Of a DNA stretch of 20,377 bases, positions 11,239 to 18,264 are shown piece by piece. The translations under genes were made by a program, and so were the position numbers. The notes beneath the pieces are model-generated. The model was not told the origin of the DNA. It saw only the letters and a list, made by a program, of their open reading frames with translations, and ran no database searches. The stretch spans positions 1 through 20,377 of the IMG/VR virus record IMGVR_UViG_3300042691_012686; one strand, 5' to 3'. The DNA comes from a virus. Position 1 is the first letter of the stretch. Every line of letters starts with the position of its first letter.

Positions 11239-11628
11239 TTGCGATATATACTTAATTGCTTTCTTCATTAAGTTGGGATCGTCCGCAAGGAGGCCTATTG
11301 CTGTGTTGCAATTACTACATAATACACCACGGATGCATTTTCCGCAAGAGTAGTGTCCCTCACAGCAATTGTGGTCATGATCTATGTGCGTAGCAGAATT
11401 TAATTTACAAATCCAACATTTTCCATTATATTTATTTAATAAATCATCATAAAATTCTTTTTCAATATGATGTTTTTTAAACCTTCTAGGATCGTATCCT
11501 AAAGCATCATTATCTTTTTTTCTTTTTTCTCTTCGATAAGCATTTGCAGCTAATCTACAATTATTACATGGCTTTTCTTTATTTCTGCCATGAATTATAT
11601 ATCCAGAATATGTTCCACATTTTGACAT
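11224..11628 (-). CDS. Recombination endonuclease VII
   Basis: A 134-aa His-Me finger nuclease of the T4 endonuclease VII family, which resolves branched DNA such as Holliday junctions and clears heads for packaging. The core has CWIC (71-74), HIDHDH (81-86), then GKCIRGVLCSNCNTAIGLL with the second zinc pair (104, 107) and the catalytic-type Asn after it. An N-terminal extension CGTYSGYIIHGRNKEKPCNNC adds a second Cys/His cluster common in actinophage proteins. Placement after TerL fits the packaging role. The ATG lies 6 bases after an extended -10, so it is probably leaderless. The stop lies inside tRNA-Ile. Confidence 0.93.
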   Translation of the reverse strand: MSKCGTYSGYIIHGRNKEKPCNNCRLAANAYRREKRKKDNDALGYDPRRFKKHHIEKEFYDDLLNKYNGKCWICKLNSATHIDHDHNCCEGHYSCGKCIRGVLCSNCNTAIGLLADDPNLMKKAIKYISQPPVS

Positions 11629-11634
11629 ACATAT

Positions 11635-11663
11635 ATTATATCATAATAAATGTATCATAACAA
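11635..11663 (-). promoter_or_regulatory. Promoter for endonuclease VII (leaderless)
   Basis: -35 TTGTTA (11663-11658), 17 bases, and extended -10 TGATATAAT (hexamer 11640-11635) end 6 bases before ATG 11628. The spacer holds two copies of TTATGATA. Confidence 0.7.
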
Positions 11664-11666
11664 ATA

Positions 11667-11915
11667 TTATAATGTTCCATCTTCGTTTTTGTCAATGGTG
11701 GTCTCGACTAACTGTTGAACATAATCAGAAAAATGTTTTCTGATATTTCCAGGAGGACGGGCCCCTAGAGATTTCCACAGTCTTCTATATTCTATCATAT
11801 TTGCAAATGTTGTGGGACAAAGCATTAATCCATTATATTCTTTTAGAACAGTAGGAAGTGGCACATGTTTTCCACAGCACTTACATTCTTTTGCCTTCTC
11901 TTGGTATATACTCAT
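11667..11915 (-). CDS. 82-aa Cys-rich protein after TerL
   Basis: The product starts MSIYQEKAKECKCCGKHVPLP and has a fourth Cys in LMLCPTTF near residue 33, followed by YRRLWKSLGARPPGNIRKHF. The CxCC...C set may bind one zinc. I know no function. It overlaps the TerL stop as ATGA, so it is translationally coupled to the terminase and may act in packaging. Confidence 0.75.
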   Translation of the reverse strand: MSIYQEKAKECKCCGKHVPLPTVLKEYNGLMLCPTTFANMIEYRRLWKSLGARPPGNIRKHFSDYVQQLVETTIDKNEDGTL

Positions 11916-13717
11916 AGTATCGTCATTCTATCCATAGCCGTAGCCAAATCTGCAGGCATCTTTGGCGGGACAATTAGATTAAATGATTCTTCTTTTTCAT
12001 TTAATCTATTATCCAAAATTAATGAGTCGTAGGTATGAACTGTAACTTCATCCGTTGACTGTATTTTAGTTCTACTTATTGCATTATATACAGATCCGCA
12101 AACTGCATCCGCCAAGTCCTTAGAACCTTTTCTTGGGTGATCTACCTTATCACGCATGATTTTTAACTGCAACAATTCATCTATTAAGAGTGGAATATGT
12201 GGTCCATGTAATCTTTCTTCAGCAACAACCATAGCCATGTCATCATAATGTTTTTTAGCAACAGAAAGTAATTCGGTATTTATTCCATAGGCCCTTAGCT
12301 GTTGCATCATGTCATGAGAATTCCAGCGGTCAAACGTACAGACTCTAATATTAAATCCTGCGGTTCTCAGAGATAGGATGTAGTCTTTTACTTCAGTAAA
12401 ATCTACAGACTTATCTGATGTTGGAGTCCAATATCTGACAGCATCTACTTCAACAATTGGCGCTGGCTGGGAGTACTGATCAGTTATTTTTACATTTACC
12501 CATTTCTGTACATGGGCCATAGATACTGCACAATGGTCATGTTTTTGTGCAAGGTCTACGTGTAGGAAATATTCTTTATCAGGGTCTGGTGCGAACCAAT
12601 GTTCTAGTCTTCCAAATCTATCTACTGCCAACGACATGTTGCTAAAGCATCTCTCTACCTTTTCTCTGGACTTGAAGAATGCATCTACAGCTTCTGGTGG
12701 CATGCAGGCAAATCTGCTTAGCGCATCTGGCATGTTCTTATAAAACTCTACTTTAAAATCTTCTATTTTTTTAGTTGGATTTACATCCCATGTTGGTCTC
12801 TTTAAAGCATATACCTTAGGTATCTTATAAGAAATTATATTGTCTTCTTCCCATTCAACAGTAACTTCATTTCCTTCAGTTCCGTCTGGTAAATCATCGA
12901 CCATCTTTAAAGTTCTGGTTTGAACTATAGTTTCTTTTTCTGCAATTACTGCATCGTAAAATTTTTGAATGGGGTCGTTCTTAAATCGAGGAAATGATAA
13001 AAGAATAATTTTGCCATAGTCTGGAAAACGAGATATAACAGATCCACGATACATATCATATATAGCGTCAGCAGTTTTTGCTTGATCATGGCCTGTAGTA
13101 TTTTCTGTAGCAAAACCTGAGATCTCGTCTAGAATAACTGCGATTACGTTATAACCCTCAAATGCTTCACGCTCTGAGTGACCAGAGTAAACATTTACAT
13201 TCTTATCAAATCTTATCTCCGAAGCTTTAGGGTCGTACTTGCCTATAAACCATGGAGATCTTTCGATTCTTGTTTTAAATCCCTTAAAGAAAACATTGTT
13301 AGCCTGCTGAGCGTTAACTGCGATATTGATGATATCGATTGTATCTCCTGGAGGTTTTCCATAATATGTTGCTGGGTCTTTTAAGCATAATAGTAAATAA
13401 ACTATATAGGATACTGAAATAGTAGAGGTATAGTCTTTTCCAGATCCTTTTCCAAGCTGTGCAATTATCTCTGTGCAAGTCTGCTTGTATCTGCGTCTTC
13501 CCTCATCCTCACCAAATAATTTAATAAGGGTTGACTCTTTATATATCTGAGATCCCTTTTCAATTAGAGTATACTGGTAATCAGAAAGTGGCGGTAATCC
13601 AAGATAGTTTGGACTTGTAACAAATGTTCTTAGGTCTACTGGTCTTTCTTCAAATTCTTCGCCATCAAGAATGTCAATAAGGTCATTAAAATTAAGATCC
13701 ACTAGATTGACCACCAT
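11912..13717 (-). CDS. terL: Terminase large subunit
   Basis: A 601-aa DNA-packaging motor and nuclease. The ATPase domain has Walker A GKGSGKD (89-95), Walker B VIAVILDE (191-198) with catalytic Glu, and a coupling motif LLSFPR (239-244). The RNase H-like nuclease domain shows the acidic residues in LHVDLAQKHDH (Asp388), TFDRWNS (Asp463) and KGSKDLADAVCG (Asp534/537). Length is normal for TerL. The ATG at 13717 has AAGGA almost adjacent, so a GTG at 13702 with GGTGG upstream is an alternative start. The putative TerS and a 55-aa gene lie just upstream. No portal gene follows, which is unusual. Confidence 0.95.
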   Translation of the reverse strand: MVVNLVDLNFNDLIDILDGEEFEERPVDLRTFVTSPNYLGLPPLSDYQYTLIEKGSQIYKESTLIKLFGEDEGRRRYKQTCTEIIAQLGKGSGKDYTSTISVSYIVYLLLCLKDPATYYGKPPGDTIDIINIAVNAQQANNVFFKGFKTRIERSPWFIGKYDPKASEIRFDKNVNVYSGHSEREAFEGYNVIAVILDEISGFATENTTGHDQAKTADAIYDMYRGSVISRFPDYGKIILLSFPRFKNDPIQKFYDAVIAEKETIVQTRTLKMVDDLPDGTEGNEVTVEWEEDNIISYKIPKVYALKRPTWDVNPTKKIEDFKVEFYKNMPDALSRFACMPPEAVDAFFKSREKVERCFSNMSLAVDRFGRLEHWFAPDPDKEYFLHVDLAQKHDHCAVSMAHVQKWVNVKITDQYSQPAPIVEVDAVRYWTPTSDKSVDFTEVKDYILSLRTAGFNIRVCTFDRWNSHDMMQQLRAYGINTELLSVAKKHYDDMAMVVAEERLHGPHIPLLIDELLQLKIMRDKVDHPRKGSKDLADAVCGSVYNAISRTKIQSTDEVTVHTYDSLILDNRLNEKEESFNLIVPPKMPADLATAMDRMTIL

Positions 13718-13869
13718 CCTTGAAGTGTTGCTTTCCCAGAATCAATCCACTCTTTATGTAATTGATGTTGAAATTTCCAATTTGGTTCATGTGTATCTTT
13801 TCCGCAATCTTGACAGATGTCGGAATAAACATATTCGTAGACATGTCTACAATACTTCTGTTGACTCAT
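13702..13869 (-). CDS. 55-aa zinc-binding protein between TerS and TerL
   Basis: The frame from ATG 13869 to TAG 13702 encodes MSQQKYCRHVYEYVYSDICQ, then DCGKDTHEPNWKFQHQLHKE and ends GWWSI. Cys7, His9, Cys19 and Cys22 give a CxH...CxxC zinc site followed by a CGxxTHExxW motif I associate with small actinophage proteins. It overlaps the end of TerS by 23 bases and the start of TerL by 16, so all three are probably coupled. A packaging or HNH-partner role is possible but not shown. Confidence 0.75.
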   Translation of the reverse strand: MSQQKYCRHVYEYVYSDICQDCGKDTHEPNWKFQHQLHKEWIDSGKATLQGWWSI

Positions 13870-14386
13870 CATGCACCATGACTGGCTCTACAACACCAGT
13901 AATCTGTGAAAGTCTTTTAGCAACTTCCATCTTACACTTAGGACAGCTCGCTGTTACTTCCTTTAATATTTTTACAAGAATTTCTTGCTTGTGCTCAGTC
14001 TCAGCTATTTGGGTAGCAAGCTCTGCGTTATCCAATAGGCCAACCTCTTGCAGCATACCAATTCTTTTACCTTCAATATCTGCAATTAGCTTTAGGGAGG
14101 TTGCTTTTACATTTAGCTGTCCCGCCTGATCTGCATCTTCTACTGTCTTCCAAGCCTCTTTGATAAGCATAGCATAATGCTGGTCTGCTCCAGAGACGGC
14201 CTCCTTTGCCCTGTCACGGGCCGTAGAATCGTTTCTGACGACTTGTTTCCACTCATCTATATACTCCAACACTTCTGCTCGCTTAAAGCCCGTCAGAGTG
14301 GCAATTTGGGTAGGATTATTGCCTTTCAGCAATTCCTCAACTACCTTGTTCATGCGATCAAAATGATCTGCTAATTCGATATCCAT
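13847..14386 (-). CDS. Putative terminase small subunit
   Basis: The 179-aa product has an N-terminal helix-turn-helix-like segment (about 10-45: VEELLKGNNPTQIATLTG, FKRAEVLEYIDEW), a long helical middle with AWKTVEDADQAG and LKLIADIEGKRIGML, and a C-terminal ASCPKCKMEV pair. DNA-binding HTH plus oligomerising helices, directly upstream of TerL, is the classical layout of TerS, which recognises the packaging site. The assignment is from layout and position, not from a definite family match. The ATG lies 7 bases after TATAAT and lacks a ribosome site. Confidence 0.7.
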   Translation of the reverse strand: MDIELADHFDRMNKVVEELLKGNNPTQIATLTGFKRAEVLEYIDEWKQVVRNDSTARDRAKEAVSGADQHYAMLIKEAWKTVEDADQAGQLNVKATSLKLIADIEGKRIGMLQEVGLLDNAELATQIAETEHKQEILVKILKEVTASCPKCKMEVAKRLSQITGVVEPVMVHDESTEVL

Positions 14387-14393
14387 ATAAGAT

Positions 14394-14399
14394 ATTATA
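14394..14399 (-). promoter_or_regulatory. Leaderless -10 box for the terminase operon
   Basis: TATAAT preceded by GG ends 7 bases before ATG 14386 on the minus strand. A weak -35 (GTGATT at 17 bases) is possible. Inverted arms TTAGT/ACTAA with a 2-base spacer lie just upstream (about 14405-14416) and could be an operator. Confidence 0.65.
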
Positions 14400-14418
14400 C
14401 CATCTTAGTTGACTAAAA

Positions 14419-14748
14419 TCACTTATCCTTTACCTTAGCAATCTTAAGTAATACCAAATATCCAATTAGATCGTCGATATCATTATCTCCTGGATAATCT
14501 GTGCCCTTCATTAATCTATTTAATTTATCATCAATACGGACATATAGCTGCTCTCTTGGTCCCGCCTTTGAAAATACCCTAACTGGGTCAAGGGCTGAGT
14601 TACCATAAGCAATATTTTTCTTTACTAGCATGTGTGCAATTTCATGACAGGCATCAAATATTTCTCTTCCTGCTTCTGTGCCTACAGTAAGTAAATATAA
14701 ATCATCGCATTCAAATTGATCTGAGTCTTCAAAAACTGGTTCTAGCAT
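14419..14748 (-). CDS. Nmad1/DUF1599-like protein
   Basis: The 109-aa product contains HEIAHMLVKKNIAYGNSALDP, FSKAGPREQLYVRIDDKLNRL and DIDDLIGYLVLLKIA, the pattern of DUF1599, renamed nucleotide modification associated domain 1. Members occur in phages and are linked by comparative genomics to DNA base modification, with an all-alpha fold reminiscent of MazG-type nucleotide-binding proteins. Biochemistry is not settled. AAGGAG lies before the ATG and overlaps the stop region of the glycosyltransferase gene upstream; the terminase promoter follows it. No partner base-modifying enzyme is seen in the window. Confidence 0.7.
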   Translation of the reverse strand: MLEPVFEDSDQFECDDLYLLTVGTEAGREIFDACHEIAHMLVKKNIAYGNSALDPVRVFSKAGPREQLYVRIDDKLNRLMKGTDYPGDNDIDDLIGYLVLLKIAKVKDK

Positions 14749-14757
14749 ATCTGCTCC

Positions 14758-16185
14758 TTATTGAACTTGTGATTCGTATTGATCGTCTATATTTACTGGA
14801 GGAATAACTTCTGGAGTCAATGTATACACATTAAACTTTCCAGAGTGGCCTCCTCTAAATATAAACCAATCAGTAGGATAATACATGCCGTTTGCATGCA
14901 CATCATCTATCATTTTTTGTGCGCCTTTTTTAGATACTAGATAGCATAATGTAGACCAGTCTTGATATCCAGTTGCTAAATTATAACTAATTCTGTGGGA
15001 TTCGTCAAACCTTGGTCCTTGATTTGGGTCAACATATACGCTGAATACATCAAAGTCGTCTGGCAATTCATTTATAAATAAATTATATTTATAAATAAAA
15101 TCATTATGTATATATGCGTCATCCTCAAATACTAAAATACTTTCTAAATCGCTATTTACTAAATGATTCCATATCAAATAATGGCTGCCAAAATTCCCAA
15201 TTTCTCCGTCTTTAAATTTATCCCATGATAATTTAAAATGTGAATTTTCATTAAAAAACTTTAACTTATTTTCTTCTATTCTTGCATCAAGGCATGGGAT
15301 TTCAAGCTTATTAGACATAAGGATCTCGTCGATACGATCTCTATTTGATTTTCTTACATCATCAACATGAATGATGTGATAATTTATTTCTTTACTATCT
15401 ACTATACTAAAGCCTGGTCCATAAAATGATTCTACAGTTACAGATTGATCTCCAGCCATTCTTGCATATATATTAGATTTAATTCTAATTGACTCATCAA
15501 CATCTAAATTATTTTTACCACAGAAAGAATGGAAGTTTTCAAATACTATATTGGTTTCATGAGAAGCCTGCCCATGATCATAAGTACTTCCTTGTGGATG
15601 CGTAATTATATGCTGTTTATCTCTTACAACTAACTTATTATTCATTACTGCAAAGGCTGACCAGACTAAATCGATTCCCCATCCAGAAACCATATTCTCA
15701 AGCTTCGTATTCTCATACAAGTGGTCAAAGTACTCAAGCATTTGTACTACAATATCTCTATGTAGGTAGTACATTATGCCATTTGTATTAGTTGAAATAA
15801 GTAAGTTTTTATCAGTTTTAAACTCCGCCAGACTTGTTGATTCTTCTTTCCACGGATCATTTGTAAAATGTGGTGCATATACATGAATATTTTTATATCT
15901 AGACAGAACCTTATGGGCTCTATCTAAATGTGAAGCCCAATTATCATAACTTATATCTCCACAAATGAATATCATAAAATCATTAGAGGTATCGAATTCC
16001 TTTAATGCTTTATAAAATTGTCTAAAGTATCTTATATCGCCAACATTGTCCCAATGGCTATTATGACGATTTCCAGAGTTTATAATTTTATGTGGCTGAT
16101 TACATTCTACAAACTGCTTTTCAATATTATTAACAACATTGTCATATACGTCATCCCAACAAACAATATAGGCGAAGGATTTCAT
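14758..16185 (-). CDS. Two-domain glycosyltransferase (GT25-like C-terminus)
   Basis: A 475-aa protein. The N-terminal part (about 1-230) looks like a GT-A-type domain, with DFMIFICGDISYDNW (69-83) and GWGIDLVWSAFAV (168-180). The C-terminal part (about 268-465) resembles family 25 LPS-type glycosyltransferases: DGEIGNFGSHYLIW, LVFEDDAYI (351-359, with acidic EDD metal/sugar-nucleotide site), TLCYLVSKKGAQKMI and PTDWFIF. It probably transfers two sugars or acts bifunctionally; substrates are unknown. Its ATG overlaps the cytidylyltransferase stop as ATGA. It could glycosylate virion proteins, DNA or the host surface. Confidence 0.8.
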   Translation of the reverse strand: MKSFAYIVCWDDVYDNVVNNIEKQFVECNQPHKIINSGNRHNSHWDNVGDIRYFRQFYKALKEFDTSNDFMIFICGDISYDNWASHLDRAHKVLSRYKNIHVYAPHFTNDPWKEESTSLAEFKTDKNLLISTNTNGIMYYLHRDIVVQMLEYFDHLYENTKLENMVSGWGIDLVWSAFAVMNNKLVVRDKQHIITHPQGSTYDHGQASHETNIVFENFHSFCGKNNLDVDESIRIKSNIYARMAGDQSVTVESFYGPGFSIVDSKEINYHIIHVDDVRKSNRDRIDEILMSNKLEIPCLDARIEENKLKFFNENSHFKLSWDKFKDGEIGNFGSHYLIWNHLVNSDLESILVFEDDAYIHNDFIYKYNLFINELPDDFDVFSVYVDPNQGPRFDESHRISYNLATGYQDWSTLCYLVSKKGAQKMIDDVHANGMYYPTDWFIFRGGHSGKFNVYTLTPEVIPPVNIDDQYESQVQ

Positions 16186-16610
16186 TTCATTCTACTCCTG
16201 ATTTGTGTAGAAGATATTGCTTGGGTATATGGAACATAGACTAAGCCAATCCCTCTTTCATCTAACCACTCTTGGGTAAATGACATTTGTGCATGATAAT
16301 CTTTTTTTGCCCAATCTGATCCAGTTACAATGTAGTTTGGCTTTACTAGATCTATAGTAATTTTTGAATCTTGTCCGCCAACATTCATAATTACCTCATC
16401 CACATACTTGCAAGCTAGGAGAACATCCATTCTTTCTTGATCGTTACAGATAGGGCGTTTATTTTTAAACTGATACACAAAATCATCTGTATTCAAAGCA
16501 ATTACAACTTTGCCATCTGGGCCAGCTATTTCTCTACATCTTCTTAAGATATTGACATGTCCAGAATGAAACAAGTCATAAGTTCCTCCGTTGTAAACTA
16601 TATTTGACAT
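16182..16610 (-). CDS. Cytidylyltransferase-like nucleotidyltransferase
   Basis: A 142-aa enzyme of the TagD/RfaE C-terminal type that activates a phosphorylated alcohol or sugar as an NDP derivative. Motifs: GGTYDLFHSGHVNIL with the HxGH site, a central NKRPICNDQERM segment, VTGSDW, and the C-terminal ISSTQIRSR (ISSTxIR). The exact substrate (glycerol-3-phosphate, heptose-phosphate or other) cannot be read from the sequence. It begins one base into the FkbM gene stop region and ends overlapping the glycosyltransferase start, so it likely supplies the activated donor for that pathway. Confidence 0.9.
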   Translation of the reverse strand: MSNIVYNGGTYDLFHSGHVNILRRCREIAGPDGKVVIALNTDDFVYQFKNKRPICNDQERMDVLLACKYVDEVIMNVGGQDSKITIDLVKPNYIVTGSDWAKKDYHAQMSFTQEWLDERGIGLVYVPYTQAISSTQIRSRMK

Positions 16611-17293
16611 TATTCTATCTCCATTCTTTTATTGATATCAATCATTACATCTGGCAAAACGTACCAGCTGTCCCACTTAGATTCTTCAGGAAGTATCTGT
16701 ATATATCCTTTAGATAATAGCAGATCGTTGATAAGATCTTTAGTGTATGTATTATTATGCTCAACTGTAATTAACTTAAACTGTCTAGAAAAATCATATG
16801 CGTTTAGAATTGAATATTCAGATCCCTCTGTATCAATTGAAATATAATCAATTGTTTGTGGACAGTTATGCTTATCTAGTAGGTCTTTTAATGATATTGT
16901 TTCTACTGGGTAGGTAAAGCCTTGTCGCATTCTGGTTTGAGTATGTATATCATTGAAAGCGTATTCAGCTATACCAGAAAGACCTTGTAAATCATTTACT
17001 TCTACAAATTCTATTTTATCGCCAGTTTTATCTGATACACACAATGTATCTATTGTGGCGTTTCGTTTTTGTTTTAACACTTTATTATAAAATTTTGATG
17101 GCTCTACTAAAAGACCGTTCCAACCATGATATGTTTCTAGCAAGAATGTATTAGATAGGTATATTCCATCGCATGCGCCAAATTCTACAAAGTAGCCTGG
17201 CTTATCTCCTAAAACAAAGAGGGCTAGGAGATCTTGTCTTATTTGAGAATATCCCTCTCTTTTTTCACAAAATTCATTAAATTCTTTTAACAT
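16610..17293 (-). CDS. FkbM-family methyltransferase
   Basis: A 227-aa SAM-dependent methyltransferase. FkbM features are VEFGACDGIYLSNTFLLE (motif I), GLLVEPSKF (motif II acidic residue), and IDYISIDTEGSEYSIL (SIDTEGxE block). The family O-methylates sugars and polyketides. In line with the two downstream genes it probably caps or modifies a glycan. The ATG overlaps the stop of the 47-aa HTH gene as TAATG. There is no signal peptide. Confidence 0.9.
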   Translation of the reverse strand: MLKEFNEFCEKREGYSQIRQDLLALFVLGDKPGYFVEFGACDGIYLSNTFLLETYHGWNGLLVEPSKFYNKVLKQKRNATIDTLCVSDKTGDKIEFVEVNDLQGLSGIAEYAFNDIHTQTRMRQGFTYPVETISLKDLLDKHNCPQTIDYISIDTEGSEYSILNAYDFSRQFKLITVEHNNTYTKDLINDLLLSKGYIQILPEESKWDSWYVLPDVMIDINKRMEIE

Positions 17294-17436
17294 TATTTTT
17301 TAATTAACCCAGCTTCCTGTAGAGACCTGTATATAGTCATAACTGAAACTCCGCATTCTTTTGCTATATCTTCCATAGTTTTCTTCTGAACTACATATCG
17401 ACGATATAGCCAGTCTTTACTTTTATATAGTTTCAT
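17293..17436 (-). CDS. 47-aa helix-turn-helix protein
   Basis: The frame from ATG 17436 to TAA 17293 encodes MKLYKSKDWLYRRYVVQKKT, then MEDIAKECGVSVMTIYRSLQ and EAGLIKK. Residues about 18-42 form a classic HTH (TMEDIAKECGVSVMTIYRSL), as in homeodomain-like and resolvase-type DNA-binding segments. It overlaps the RuvC stop by ATGA and the FkbM start by TAATG, so it is translated in the operon. It may regulate phage genes or be a domain that partners another protein; nothing indicates a target. Confidence 0.8.
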   Translation of the reverse strand: MKLYKSKDWLYRRYVVQKKTMEDIAKECGVSVMTIYRSLQEAGLIKK

Positions 17437-17999
17437 CGTTCTGTCAACACCGTATTAGAATAATGAGCAATGCCAAATGCATCTGCTACATCGAAGTCAT
17501 CAAGCTTCAAATTATACTTACTATTAAAGTAATCTACAGTCCTTTGCTTTCTCATCTCCCGCATTTTTGCCTTATACCATGAGTCAACATGTCCAGGATT
17601 TTCAAACTTAAGCTTGTCTTTCTCCATCTTTGTTGGGTTTTTATTTCCAATATGAGCCTGCCAAGCTGTAGGAGATATAGTAATAACACTAGCGCCAGTA
17701 GACATAAGCTCAGCAATGATAACTCCGTAGACATAGGATAATTTTATCACAGCATCAGGAGACTTGACAAACACTGCACCCTCAATAACAATGTAATCTG
17801 ATTTAAGTTGTGGGAGCATGGCATGCATTTTAATTTTAGCATCATGTATTTTTTCATATATATCTGATCCTGAAAATTCTACCTTGCCCCATCTAACAGG
17901 CACATTATTTTCCATTAAACAAAAAGCAACGGAATTCGTTGAGGCATCTATTCCTAATACTCTATGCGCCTTTGTTTTTACTAAATCAGCTAACTTCAT
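17433..17999 (-). CDS. RuvC-like Holliday-junction resolvase
   Basis: The 188-aa product has the RNase H-fold acidic residues of RuvC: Asp18 in VLGIDASTNS, Glu73 in YIVIEGAVF, and the C-terminal pair in DDFDVADAFGIAHY (Asp170/173). Order and length are right for phage RuvC-like enzymes, which cleave four-way junctions. It sits with RecA and a Cas4-like nuclease in one run, so it likely resolves recombination or replication intermediates before packaging. Endonuclease VII, encoded elsewhere in the window, gives a second junction-resolving activity. The start overlaps the preceding zinc-finger gene by 14 bases. Confidence 0.9.
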   Translation of the reverse strand: MKLADLVKTKAHRVLGIDASTNSVAFCLMENNVPVRWGKVEFSGSDIYEKIHDAKIKMHAMLPQLKSDYIVIEGAVFVKSPDAVIKLSYVYGVIIAELMSTGASVITISPTAWQAHIGNKNPTKMEKDKLKFENPGHVDSWYKAKMREMRKQRTVDYFNSKYNLKLDDFDVADAFGIAHYSNTVLTER

Positions 18000-18264
18000 C
18001 TATCATCCTTTTTAGTCCAATTCTAGTGGACACGCTACTATTTTTCTCACACATAGCACATAGATTAGAATTATTATATCTGCTCAATTTACTAGAGCAT
18101 TTCTTGCATGCCCTATGAGCTCCTCCTCTAATTGCCTTTTTCTCATAATATTTTTCCATAATCCTTTTGTTTGTTGCAATTCTGCAGCATTCATCAGAAC
18201 AATATTTTTGATTATGAGTCTTAGCCTCAAAGTCCTTTGCACAATCTTTATTAGCACAAATCAT
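17986..18264 (-). CDS. 92-aa double zinc-finger protein
   Basis: The product begins MICANKDCAKDFEAKTHNQK and continues YCSDECCR, giving a first CxxxxC...CxxxC site. A second cluster follows at ACKKCSSKL...LCAMC. This layout is common in phage proteins adjoining nucleases, and the YCSDEC block resembles HNH-associated zinc fingers, but no catalytic core is present. DNA binding is likely, function unknown. ATG 18264 overlaps the nuclease stop as ATGA; the longer frame to 18321 would read further into that gene. Confidence 0.8.
   Translation of the reverse strand: MICANKDCAKDFEAKTHNQKYCSDECCRIATNKRIMEKYYEKKAIRGGAHRACKKCSSKLSRYNNSNLCAMCEKNSSVSTRIGLKRMIDEVS

Noticed and set aside
17552-17734. Leu-rich frame that looks like a membrane protein
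   Set aside because: It is an out-of-frame shadow inside the RuvC gene and has no start signals.
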